A stretch of 10,490 nt of DNA from Nitrospirota bacterium (GCA_005877855.1 VBOF01000075.1:1-10490); one strand, 5' to 3'. Shown: positions 1 to 6,085, counted from the first letter of the stretch. Notes: a model not told the origin generated them from the letters alone. Numbers and translations: made by a program.

Positions 1-482
1 TCGAGACCGACCAGAGAGACCGTCATGAAAATGTCTGTGCGGGTGCCGACCGCACTCCCCTCCCGGCCATAATAGAGCCACTCAGGACTCACCACTTCGT
101 TACCATTTGGCACGACGACCAGCACCTGCCGGACGCTCAGCGGAGCACTAGCCTTGCGAATATCGCTTAGCAGGTCACCTTGGGAAACCGGAAGGATCGC
201 CGTGCCGGTAATTTCCAGACGCTTCCCAGCCGTGAATTGAGCTTTGATCTTCTCAGCCATTTTGCGTTGCGCTTCCTGCGAAGGGACTGCCGATCCGGCC
301 GGCACAAGCCAGACCAGGCCGAACTTCGCTGGCTGAGCAAGCGTGACGTTCTGCAATGGAGTCGCTCCGGGGAGGAACGGATTGGCCGGGGGCGGGTAGG
401 CCTCAGGGAAACCGGCACAGGCCGTGATGAGGAGTGAAAGCCCCACCGCTGAAGCGATGCGGTTGATTGTTGCGCTTTTCAT
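1..482 (-). CDS. Putative lipoprotein, C-terminus beyond the window
   Basis: The gene reads leftwards from the ATG at 482-480 and stays open to the edge, so only about 160 N-terminal residues are present. AAAAGGAG stands just upstream of the start. The N-terminus is a lipoprotein signal: MKSATINR, a hydrophobic stretch, then the lipobox ITAC with the modified Cys at residue 22. A Pro-rich linker follows (residues 24-40), then an alpha/beta-looking domain with FGLVWLVPAG near residues 53-62 and QVLVVVPNG near 115-125. The product is therefore expected on the periplasmic side of a membrane. The layout is loosely like rhombotail-type or CsgG-like lipoproteins, but I do not recognise the family and would not assign a function. 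It is divergent from the ECF sigma gene and has an ECF-type promoter that matches the one before the Ig-like gene at 2277, which suggests membership of the same regulon. Confidence 0.82.
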   Translation of the reverse strand, partial: MKSATINRIASAVGLSLLITACAGFPEAYPPPANPFLPGATPLQNVTLAQPAKFGLVWLVPAGSAVPSQEAQRKMAEKIKAQFTAGKRLEITGTAILPVSQGDLLSDIRKASAPLSVRQVLVVVPNGNEVVSPEWLYYGREGSAVGTRTDIFMTVSLVGL

Positions 483-542
483 GGCATGTACTCCTTTTGG
501 TAAATCGAGTTGTTGGGTTATTGTTTATCGTCTCTCACCTGT

Positions 543-570
543 AGAGACTTGCTTTCCAAAGAAATATTCC
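543..570 (-). promoter_or_regulatory. ECF-type promoter of the lipoprotein gene
   Basis: Read on the - strand: GGAATA (570-565), 16 bases, then GTCTCT (548-543), about 60 bases ahead of the lipoprotein start. The 12-mer CGGGAATATTTC at its upstream end is identical to the one at 2198-2209 upstream of the Ig-like gene, and the spacer length is the same. The form matches the GGAA(C/T)-N16-GTC pattern of ECF sigma promoters. That the sigma factor encoded next door uses it is an inference. Confidence 0.6.
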
Positions 571-680
571 CGATGACTCAGCAAAATTTACTTGCCTCAC
601 TCTTTGAAGTAGACTAGTCCCCCGCGGAAGCACCTACCCGGGCCAAGAACCATAGCCGGGAACCTTTCGTACAAAGCGCT

Positions 681-709
681 GGAATAAAACACCAGAGAAA
701 TCAGTCTTC
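681..709 (+). promoter_or_regulatory. Possible ECF-type promoter of the sigma gene (autoregulation)
   Basis: GGAATA at 681-686 and GTCTTC at 704-709 are 17 bases apart, a looser copy of the boxes at 543-570 and 2200-2227. Its -10 ends only two bases before the ATG at 712. If it is used, transcription would begin inside the first codons and translation would have to start at the in-frame GTG at 730, which has AAAGGA before it. Autoregulation is common for ECF sigma operons; here it is only suggested. Confidence 0.3.
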
Positions 710-711
710 TT

Positions 712-1254
712 ATGTGGAAAGAAAGGAATGTGCCGGAACAAACAGTTGCCCGCTTTGAACAAGTGGTCTTGCCACATATGGACGCAGCCTACAATTTGGC
801 GCGCTGGTTGACGCGCAATGACCATGACGCGGAAGATCTGGTGCAGGAATCCTATCTGCGTGCCTTCAAATTCTTTGGCAGCTTCCAGGGTGCCAATGCT
901 CGGGGATGGCTACTGACGATTGTACGCAATACTTGCTATACCTGGTTTCGAGAAAACCGGCCCCAGGAACTCACCACATCATTCGATGAAAACATACACA
1001 GCACAGAGGCCGATCCCTTCGATCCAGAAAAGCTGTTATTGCAAAGCGAAAGCGGCCAGCTAATCAAGCAAGCGATGGAAGAACTCCCTTTGGAATTTCG
1101 TGAGGTGTTGACACTGCGCGAACTCGAAGGGTTGTCTTACAAGGAAATTGCCGTCATCGCAGGCATTCCACTCGGTACCGTCATGTCACGTTTGGCACGC
1201 GCCCGCAGCCGACTGAAGCAATGCCTGACCAAGCTGGTGAACAAGGAGTGTTAA
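712..1254 (+). CDS. ECF RNA polymerase sigma factor (RpoE-like)
   Basis: This is a sigma-70 family protein of the extracytoplasmic-function group, 180 residues, the usual length for a two-domain ECF sigma. Region 2 spans about residues 15-82 (ARWLTRNDHDAEDLVQES, then GWLLTIVRNTCYTWFREN), for core binding and -10 recognition. Region 4 spans about 125-175 (LPLEFREVLTLRELEGLSYK, then the helix-turn-helix IPLGTVMSRLARARSRLK), for -35 recognition. The start is unsure: the ATG at 712 has no Shine-Dalgarno site, while the in-frame GTG at 730 follows AAAGGA by a short spacer and would give VPEQTVARFEQ. The stop is one base before the GTG of the anti-sigma gene, so the two are translated together and the anti-sigma protein is the expected partner. 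The exact ECF group and the signal cannot be read from the sequence. Confidence 0.95.
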   Translation: MWKERNVPEQTVARFEQVVLPHMDAAYNLARWLTRNDHDAEDLVQESYLRAFKFFGSFQGANARGWLLTIVRNTCYTWFRENRPQELTTSFDENIHSTEADPFDPEKLLLQSESGQLIKQAMEELPLEFREVLTLRELEGLSYKEIAVIAGIPLGTVMSRLARARSRLKQCLTKLVNKEC

Positions 1255-1255
1255 C

Positions 1256-2008
1256 GTGACCTGCACTGATATCCAAGTTGCCATCCATGGTTATCTAGAC
1301 GGCGAACTGGATGCCGTGAGAAACCTAGAGATCGAACAGCACCTGCAACATTGCGCGGTTTGCTCACAAACGTACAAGGCGGATCAGACCTTACAAGGGG
1401 CAATAAAAACAGGCTCTCAGTATTATCGCGCTCCGGCGCATCTCCGGAAGCGCATTCAGTCTTCCATCCGTCAAGGGGACAAGAGCGAACGGGTCGTTCC
1501 GGCGATGCCGTGGCGCTGGCTGGCTGTCGCAGCATCAGTGGTCTTTGTCGTCATCTTAGCTTGGGCTCTGATCCCCAGCGGTCTTGACGGCGAACAACTC
1601 GTGGCACAGGAAGTCGTCTCCAGTCATGTGCGCTCCCTTATGGTCGACCATGTGGCCGACGTCATGTCCTCTGACCAGCATACAGTCAAACCATGGTTTA
1701 CCGGGAAGCTGGATTTCTCACCTCCCGTTAAAAATCTCACAAATGAGGGCTTCCCATTAGTCGGGGGCAGGCTGGATTATCTCGAGAATAGAGCCGTCGC
1801 GGCCTTGGTGTACCAGCGCCGGAATCATGTTATTAACCTCTTTATCTGGCCCTCATCACAAGACACACATGTGAAGACGAAAGCACTAGCACGCCAAGGT
1901 TATCATCTGGTTCATTGGTCCAAGGCAGGGATGACGTATTGGGTCATCTCTGACCTCAACGACACCGAGTTGCAAGAATTTGTTCGACTGGTGCAGGCCT
2001 CTTCGTAA
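1256..2008 (+). CDS. Zinc-finger transmembrane anti-sigma factor
   Basis: The protein has 250 residues and begins with GTG one base after the sigma stop codon; the Shine-Dalgarno site AAGGAG lies inside the sigma gene. The N-terminal domain is a ZAS-type anti-sigma domain with the ligand set Cys3, His29, Cys33, Cys36 (H-x3-C-x2-C), which in this family clamps the cognate sigma. A single membrane helix follows at about residues 87-107 (RWLAVAASVVFVVILAWALI). Residues 108-250 are therefore outside the cytoplasm and make up the likely sensing domain; it carries KPWFTGKLDFSPPV and RLDYLENRAVAALVYQRRNH, a pattern I have seen in anti-sigma factors described as conserved transmembrane zf-HC2 proteins. 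It should hold the ECF sigma at the membrane until an envelope signal releases it. No cysteine is visible in the periplasmic part, which argues against direct thiol sensing there. Confidence 0.93.
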   Translation: MTCTDIQVAIHGYLDGELDAVRNLEIEQHLQHCAVCSQTYKADQTLQGAIKTGSQYYRAPAHLRKRIQSSIRQGDKSERVVPAMPWRWLAVAASVVFVVILAWALIPSGLDGEQLVAQEVVSSHVRSLMVDHVADVMSSDQHTVKPWFTGKLDFSPPVKNLTNEGFPLVGGRLDYLENRAVAALVYQRRNHVINLFIWPSSQDTHVKTKALARQGYHLVHWSKAGMTYWVISDLNDTELQEFVRLVQASS

Positions 2009-2012
2009 CCAG

Positions 2013-2096
2013 AACTCCTCTCGCTCTCCTCTGCTCCCGTTTGCCTCTGCCCCATAAGTCTCTCATCTGATTCGCCGTCTACTTCTCCTCTGATCG
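2013..2096 (+). terminator. C-rich, G-poor tract, possible Rho-dependent terminator
   Basis: Directly after the anti-sigma stop there are about 80 bases of CT-rich sequence with roughly three times as many C as G and no stable hairpin. This is the composition of rut sites used by Rho. It would separate the sigma/anti-sigma unit from the Ig-like gene, which has its own promoter at 2200-2227. Composition alone is weak evidence. Confidence 0.3.
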
Positions 2097-2199
2097 CATT
2101 AACCTGAATCCTGCCTTCCTGACGCTTAGCTCAACCATAGGTCTATTGAGACTCCTTCACGAATGATTTTATTCCCGGAAGCGGCATCAAAAGATTGCG

Positions 2200-2227
2200 G
2201 GAATATTTCCCGGAAAGCCGAGTCCTA
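2200..2227 (+). promoter_or_regulatory. ECF-type promoter of the Ig-like/CopD-like genes
   Basis: GGAATA at 2200-2205, 16 bases, GTCCTA at 2222-2227, about 50 bases ahead of the ATG at 2277. It matches the lipoprotein promoter (543-570, - strand) in both boxes, in the 12-mer CGGGAATATTTC and in spacing. TTCCCGGAA occurs within the spacer (2207-2215) and again at 2172-2180, 35 bases upstream; with the -35 flank it forms a near-palindrome CGGGAATATTTCCCG (2198-2212). Confidence 0.6.
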
Positions 2228-2276
2228 GGGGTTGAGAGCAAGAGGCAACAACTTCAAAACAAAAGGAGGAACTACT

Positions 2277-2621
2277 ATGAAAGTCGCTCGCATCTTACTA
2301 CTCGTGGCTGTGTTCAGCCTTCAAGCCGCTGTTGTCAGCGCTGAGAATGCCCGCATCAATATTGTGTCACCCGCCGATAACGAGCGGGTCGAGCGCGGTG
2401 AAGAGTATCAGCTGGTCTATGAGGTGACGCCGGGGCCGGGAGGCGATCATTTCCATGTGTGGGTGGATGGTCAACGAGGTCCTGGGATCCACGACGCAAA
2501 AGGCGCCTATACACTGCCCAAGTTCAGCACCGTCGGGGAACATGACGTCACGATTAAGGTGGTAGACAAAGGGCACATCCCGACGGGGCCGCAGAAGTCG
2601 ATCAAGTTGAACGCCCAGTAG
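2277..2621 (+). CDS. Secreted Ig-like protein, possibly CopC-like
   Basis: The ATG at 2277 is preceded by AAAAGGAGGA at a good distance; an upstream TTG at 2232 has no such site and lies next to the promoter. The 114-residue product has a Sec signal peptide (KVARILLLVAVF core, probable cleavage after VSA22). The mature part is one beta-sandwich-like domain: ARINIVSPADNERVERGEEY, then GGDHFHVWVDG at about residues 55-65, and GEHDVTIKVVDKGH near the end. His58, His60 and His72 could bind a metal, most likely copper, but that is inference. The DHFHVWVDG signature is shared by several periplasmic domains of unknown function. It is followed after eight bases by a CopD-like membrane gene, so the two may act as a CopC/CopD-like periplasm and membrane pair. 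Confidence 0.85.
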   Translation: MKVARILLLVAVFSLQAAVVSAENARINIVSPADNERVERGEEYQLVYEVTPGPGGDHFHVWVDGQRGPGIHDAKGAYTLPKFSTVGEHDVTIKVVDKGHIPTGPQKSIKLNAQ

Positions 2622-2629
2622 GCTACGTC

Positions 2630-3037
2630 ATGCTGAATCTGGTCTATACCGGTGTGCAAATCCTGCACAACTTCGGGGCTGTCGCCGTAGTGGGCAGCCC
2701 CGCAGTGGCCTGGTGGTTCGCACGCGATAATCCTGCAGCCCAATGCCGGCTCGCCTGGCTCTTGGTCATAGGGTGGGCGGCACAGGGTGCGAGCGGAGCC
2801 GGGTTCGGCATGACAAGCTACTTCCTCAAGGGCCAGCTTCCAGAAATCTCTGGCGTCGCCCTTATTGCTCTAGTCGCAAAGATCGCGTGCGCCACGTGCG
2901 GCTTTGCTGTGGGGATCCTCTATTTGAACATGGCCTCCCGGTGGTCCGTCGCCACTCGCCTGAAGGTGTGGCAAGGCATGCTAGCACTGGCGGGAACAGC
3001 ACTGACAGCGGCCGCCTTTCTGCGCTGGTTTTTATGA
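2630..3037 (+). CDS. Four-helix membrane protein, CopD-like
   Basis: The 135-residue product is almost wholly hydrophobic, with four membrane helices at roughly residues 7-28, 41-62, 74-100 and 113-134. Helix 1 carries LHNFGAVAVVGSPAVAWW, which recalls the LH-x-x-GAVxWVGG helix of the CopD/DUF2269 superfamily, with His13 as the conserved-looking residue. The gene starts eight bases after the stop of the Ig-like gene and has no strong ribosome binding site of its own, so translation is probably coupled. CopD proteins move copper across the inner membrane and work with periplasmic CopC; a similar role here is an inference from shape and neighbour only. Short cytochrome-b-like membrane subunits are another possibility. 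It converges on the XRE gene on the other strand. Confidence 0.75.
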   Translation: MLNLVYTGVQILHNFGAVAVVGSPAVAWWFARDNPAAQCRLAWLLVIGWAAQGASGAGFGMTSYFLKGQLPEISGVALIALVAKIACATCGFAVGILYLNMASRWSVATRLKVWQGMLALAGTALTAAAFLRWFL

Positions 3038-3122
3038 GCTATGGGAGAAACAGCGCGGACCACCGGAGTTGGCTGGAGGGAATGTGTGGGGCACGACAAG
3101 CTATAGGCTGACACTCTTCCAC

Positions 3123-3989
3123 TTATTTGGTCTGCAGGGTGCGAAAGTGGAGAGGGTCTTTAAGGTTTTGCAACTCTCGGTAATAATAGAGTGCAGTAGG
3201 CCGTTTTTTCTTGAATCTCAGCTTTCTTAGAAACGCGATTTCCTCCCCGGTAGCATCGCCGCTGAGCGCAGTAGCCTGAAGAAATTCTTTGAACCCCGGC
3301 TCTTCGTCCAAAGGTTCTTCCAGTTCCCTTTGAAGAAATTCAAATTGCTTAACGTGCCCTGTGGCCACTCTGTGGTTTAAGACAATTTGCATAGCAAAAG
3401 TGGCGAGGTCGATGTCCCACGATTCAATCAGCGGATCCAAGAAGGAGACGCAGTTTTCTACCGACAGGTTAAAGATAGTTGTATCCAAGAACTCGAGAAC
3501 GAGGACCCGCATCTGGGCATAACTTCGGTGGCTGAGCCGAGCCACCCGGCGGAGCCAGTGCTCATTTTCCAGTTCTTGTTTAGCGACTCCCTTGACCACG
3601 TCCAAAAGTTTTTGGGTGACGAGGCGCTCGAGTTCGCCGAAGGGCTGCTTCTCAAAGATGGCGCGTATCTGTGTTTCTTTGTCAGGGTTGCATTTGGAGA
3701 GAATCAACTCTCGGACTTCTTTATACAAGGGGCCGGGTGGGTCCCCCAATTTTCTCTTCAATTGTTCCCTATGCTGGAGGTCAGCGAGCTTCGCAAGCTC
3801 ACCGCCCGGGAGCTTCAACAATTTGCCGATCTTCTCGTAAAGATCGGTGCGAGTAGGCGCGGGGGGCAGTTTCTTCTGAGTCAGCAGCTGTGAAATGTAG
3901 GATTCCGTCACTTGAGCGGCACGTGCCAGAGCTCTCTGCTCAAGACCCAATTCTTCCAGCCGCTGCTTGATCACGAGAGACAGATTCAC
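3123..3989 (-). CDS. XRE-family transcriptional regulator
   Basis: The gene reads leftwards from a GTG at 3989-3987 with AGGAGG seven bases before it. The 288-residue protein begins with a Cro/C1-type helix-turn-helix at about residues 5-60: RLEELGLEQRALARAAQVTE then SYISQLLTQKKLPPAP, with a positioning segment DLYEKIGKLLKLPGGELAKL. About 220 helical residues follow, with no enzyme motif or metal-binding pattern I can name, including a run NLSVENCVSFLDPLIESWDI around the middle. The C-terminal part could be an effector or oligomerisation domain. The upstream region (3990-4185) holds GTTAA-rich palindromes that suit autoregulation and repression of the divergent gene at 4186. No toxin or phage gene is next to it. 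Confidence 0.88.
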   Translation of the reverse strand: MNLSLVIKQRLEELGLEQRALARAAQVTESYISQLLTQKKLPPAPTRTDLYEKIGKLLKLPGGELAKLADLQHREQLKRKLGDPPGPLYKEVRELILSKCNPDKETQIRAIFEKQPFGELERLVTQKLLDVVKGVAKQELENEHWLRRVARLSHRSYAQMRVLVLEFLDTTIFNLSVENCVSFLDPLIESWDIDLATFAMQIVLNHRVATGHVKQFEFLQRELEEPLDEEPGFKEFLQATALSGDATGEEIAFLRKLRFKKKRPTALYYYRELQNLKDPLHFRTLQTK

Positions 3990-4002
3990 TGGATTTCCTC
4001 CT

Positions 4003-4028
4003 GTTAACTGTTATTAGTTAATAAGTTG
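4003..4028. promoter_or_regulatory. GTTAA-rich possible operator next to the XRE start
   Basis: GTTAAC at 4003-4008 and GTTAAT at 4017-4022, followed by AAGTT, resemble the half-sites of the palindrome at 4069-4082. The element sits directly upstream of the XRE ribosome binding site, where a bound repressor would block its own transcript. That XRE binds here is inferred from position and likeness. Confidence 0.35.
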
Positions 4029-4057
4029 CGTTCATGCAGCAGTATCTCACATTGAGC

Positions 4058-4087
4058 TTGACAAATACAAGTTAATTAACTTATAGT
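4058..4087 (+). promoter_or_regulatory. Housekeeping-type promoter with embedded 14-bp palindrome
   Basis: TTGACA (4058-4063) and TATAGT (4082-4087) are 18 bases apart, a strong sigma-70 promoter pointing at the gene at 4186. The spacer contains the perfect palindrome AAGTTAATTAACTT (4069-4082), which ends on the first base of the -10, an ideal repressor site. On the other strand a weaker promoter for the XRE gene (TTGTAT, 18 bases, GATACT; 4070-4041) has its -35 overlapping the edge of the same palindrome, so one operator could serve both genes. Confidence 0.6.
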
Positions 4088-4119
4088 GGTTAACGAGATG
4101 AGAACAAACACTCGCTCTT

Positions 4120-4152
4120 CAGGTTGTCTGAACCAAGCCAGGTTATCTGAAC
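4120..4152 (+). repeat. Direct repeat CAGGTTRTCTGAAC
   Basis: Two 14-base copies, 4120-4133 and 4139-4152, differ at one base and start 19 bases apart. They lie between the promoter and the ribosome binding site of the gene at 4186, in its 5' untranslated leader. The sequence does not match the GTTAA operator, so a second regulator or an RNA-level effect is possible; chance is not excluded. Confidence 0.5.
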
Positions 4153-4185
4153 TCACACCTTAACCGACCCACTGAGGAGGTTGCC

Positions 4186-4506
4186 ATGATTGCTCGAAAC
4201 GTTACCATGCGTCTGAAAGTCAATAGCGTTGCTGACTTTACCCAGACGCTCGAGAAGGAAGTCCTTCCCCTGCTTCGCAGACAGAAAGGCTTCGAGGACG
4301 AGATCACGTTCATCGGACCAGCCGGACGGGAAGCGGTTGGAATCAGTTTCTGGGATAAGCAAGAGAACGCGGAAGCCTATAGCCGCGGAAGTTATGCAGA
4401 GGTGTTGAAGGCCTTGGCGAAAGTGCTTGACGGAACGCCTCAGGTTCAAACCTGGGACGTTTGTAACTCGACCGTCCACAAGATCGCTGCTTCCGTAGCA
4501 GCCTAA
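4186..4506 (+). CDS. Small ABM-like (dimeric alpha/beta barrel) protein
   Basis: The ATG at 4186 is preceded by GAGGAGG. The 106-residue product has the size and pattern of the antibiotic-biosynthesis-monooxygenase fold: MIARNVTMRLKV as first strand, SVADFTQTLEKEVLPLLRRQ as first helix, GFEDEITFIGPAGREAVGIS as the central hairpin, then FWDKQENAEAY and a second helix. The F-W-D-K-Q-E-N-A-E-A-Y segment is typical of these proteins. Members are small cofactor-free oxygenases, haem-degrading enzymes or simply stress proteins; nothing here selects one, and no haem-ligand Asn/His pair typical of IsdG can be assigned with confidence. It has its own strong promoter with an apparent operator for the divergent XRE protein and ends in an intrinsic terminator, so it is a single-gene regulated unit. 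Confidence 0.85.
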   Translation: MIARNVTMRLKVNSVADFTQTLEKEVLPLLRRQKGFEDEITFIGPAGREAVGISFWDKQENAEAYSRGSYAEVLKALAKVLDGTPQVQTWDVCNSTVHKIAASVAA

Positions 4507-4527
4507 AGTCGACGGTCCTTTCGTTCG

Positions 4528-4561
4528 AGAGGGAGGGCGGACTTGGCCGCCCTCCCTCTTT
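4528..4561 (+). terminator. Intrinsic terminator after the ABM-like gene
   Basis: A perfect 13-bp stem, AGAGGGAGGGCGG (4528-4540) with CCGCCCTCCCTCT (4547-4559), closes a six-base loop and is followed by TTT. It stands 22 bases after the stop codon. The stem is very stable, the T-run short. Confidence 0.85.
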
Positions 4562-4737
4562 GTCCAGCCGAAGGTGAGGGCGCTCGCTGGCTATCCTATC
4601 CCTCGCGTTTCCTGATCCCTCCTAACGCGTTCGATTCCCCAGTCTCTGCCGTTCATGACACGCACGTGCTTTATCGCGTGGGGCCTCACGACGAAGCACC
4701 AAACCCGTAGGCCCAGACTCTAAAGGAGGTAACTGCC

Positions 4738-5211
4738 ATGAGAACGCATTGGTCCATAAGGCGCACGGTTATCATCGCGGCGCTGGCACTGATCCCGTGG
4801 TTCCTTGTTGTGTCAGCAAATGCGGCGGCTCAGTCCCCGGGAGCGGGCACGCCATCGCAGGAGACGAAACAGGCCTTGACGGAGGGGGTTGCCACGGCTC
4901 AGGGCACCTGGGTCAACGAGCTTGCAAACTCGCTGAAGAATTACAAGGCGACCTATCCCGCCTCCAATTTTAATGCCTACACAGAGAAATTGAGCAAAGT
5001 GAGGACCGCGTTAGACAGCGGCAACAAGGAAAAGGTAAGGGCCGAGATGGGGGTGTTGTTGAAGATGCTGCGCACTCGTGCCCATGGCATCAACAATATT
5101 GCTGCGGACGAGCTGTTCAACTATTGGGTGATGGTGACGCCAATCGCCGAGTACAGGATCTCGGTGCCACCGCCCTCGGAGTTTGGAATGCCAAGCCTAG
5201 GCCAGCAATAG
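4738..5211 (+). CDS. Secreted helical protein of unknown function
   Basis: The ATG at 4738 follows TAAAGGAGGTAA at an ideal distance, one of the strongest ribosome binding sites in the window. The 157-residue product has a Sec signal peptide: RTHWSIRRT, then a hydrophobic run to about residue 29, with probable cleavage after ANAAA. The mature part is a single mostly helical domain of about 110 residues (TKQALTEGVATAQGTWVNEL, later NAYTEKLSKVRTALDSGNKE and VRAEMGVLLKMLRTRAHGIN), ending in a Pro-rich tail PPPSEF. There are no Cys residues and no haem motif. I do not recognise the family. The 230 bases before it hold a terminator for the previous gene but no promoter I can name; it heads the run of small genes up to 6722. 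Confidence 0.85.
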   Translation: MRTHWSIRRTVIIAALALIPWFLVVSANAAAQSPGAGTPSQETKQALTEGVATAQGTWVNELANSLKNYKATYPASNFNAYTEKLSKVRTALDSGNKEKVRAEMGVLLKMLRTRAHGINNIAADELFNYWVMVTPIAEYRISVPPPSEFGMPSLGQQ

Positions 5212-5269
5212 GCTTGCCCGAGATAAGCTCCCTCCGCAAACCGCCACAGTAGAGCACCTCGAGGTAAAA

Positions 5270-5524
5270 ATGGCTCAAGAACCCTCCCAATCGGTCGCGA
5301 ACTCTCTCGGCTTCGTGACCTTCGCCAAGTGCTTCTGCATCAATCCGGTCTATATTAATCCGGTCTATGGCGGAGGATACTATAAGAAGCGTAAGGGGTG
5401 GGTCCTTATCGACCTGGCCACAAGGGCGGAGACGTACTTCAAGACGTTGCGTGACGCAAAGCATGACCTGATTCGCCTCTACATGGAGGCTGTTCCCAAG
5501 ACAATGGCAACACAAGGGCGCTGA
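5270..5524 (+). CDS. Small hypothetical protein with tandem INPVY
   Basis: The ATG at 5270 has CGAGGTAAAA before it, an acceptable ribosome binding site. The 84-residue product has no signal peptide. Its N-terminal third contains AKCFCINPVYINPVYGGGYY, in which INPVY is repeated because 15 bases are duplicated (5339-5353 and 5354-5368, one base different). The C-terminal half is helical and charged (LIDLATRAETYFKTLRDAKH). CFC could bind a metal or form a disulphide, though only two Cys are present. I do not recognise the family. It sits 58 bases after the secreted helical protein gene and 30 bases before the next gene, so co-transcription is likely. Confidence 0.68.
   Translation: MAQEPSQSVANSLGFVTFAKCFCINPVYINPVYGGGYYKKRKGWVLIDLATRAETYFKTLRDAKHDLIRLYMEAVPKTMATQGR
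5339..5368 (+). repeat. 15-bp tandem duplication inside a gene
   Basis: ATCAATCCGGTCTAT is followed at once by ATTAATCCGGTCTAT, differing at one base. The duplication keeps frame and doubles INPVY in the product. Confidence 0.9.
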
Positions 5525-5554
5525 AGCGCCTGTCTCATTTAATGAGGACCTGCC

Positions 5555-6085
5555 ATGAACGAGACTGAATTGGGCGATTTAATGACCGCGCCAGGCTTTT
5601 TCCGGTTCCTGGCCCAACAGGCGAAGTTGGACCCTGAGGAAGTCAAGCGGATCTACCTGCTCGGTATGCCATGGGGGCTCTGGCCGCCCGACCTGGACAT
5701 AAGTCATGAAGCTGCCGAGGCCGGCGTCGATGTGTTCACGTATCTTGCCGCACTGCAGCCGTTGCTCGACATGGACGCAAAGGAGAAGGAGGCTCAGCTT
5801 GCAGCCTACGAGGCCACGCTGACTGGGGGTGCGCCCACGGAGCCGATCCCGGCTGTTCGTGCGCATGTGGAGAAGGTGGCCGCGTTATCGGGAGAAGACG
5901 AGGAAACCATTTGCAGCCTCCTCCATGCGCTGTATGCCTATCGCCAGCGTGTCGGCCAGTTGTCTATAGAGAAGGTCCATCAGTTTACGTCGAGACACAA
6001 GATGGAGCAGGAGAAGGCGGCTTCCATCGCGAAACTTCAACGCGTCATGGTCGCGGAGATTGAGCAACGCAAAAGCCTCCTGTAG
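5555..6085 (+). CDS. Hypothetical cytoplasmic protein, mostly helical
   Basis: The ATG at 5555 follows AATGAGGACC. The 176-residue product has no signal peptide or membrane helix. Its first half contains FFRFLAQQAKLDPEEVKRIY and the aromatic GMPWGLWPPDLDI, its second half is a long run of charged helices ending in KVHQFTSRHKMEQEKAASIA and KLQRVMVAEIEQRKSLL, which may form a coiled coil. The only Cys is near residue 120 (ETICSLLHAL). I find no enzyme motif and do not recognise the family. The short spacing to the genes on both sides points to an operon, with the preceding small protein as the most likely partner. Confidence 0.75.
   Translation: MNETELGDLMTAPGFFRFLAQQAKLDPEEVKRIYLLGMPWGLWPPDLDISHEAAEAGVDVFTYLAALQPLLDMDAKEKEAQLAAYEATLTGGAPTEPIPAVRAHVEKVAALSGEDEETICSLLHALYAYRQRVGQLSIEKVHQFTSRHKMEQEKAASIAKLQRVMVAEIEQRKSLL

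Noticed and set aside
180..437. Open frame on the + strand inside the lipoprotein gene
   Set aside because: It overlaps the lipoprotein reading frame on the other strand, has no ribosome binding site, and its product is Arg-rich without any recognisable pattern.
4003..4094. CRISPR-like or iteron array from repeated GTTAA
   Set aside because: The copies are short, irregularly spaced and in both orientations, as in operators, not arrays.
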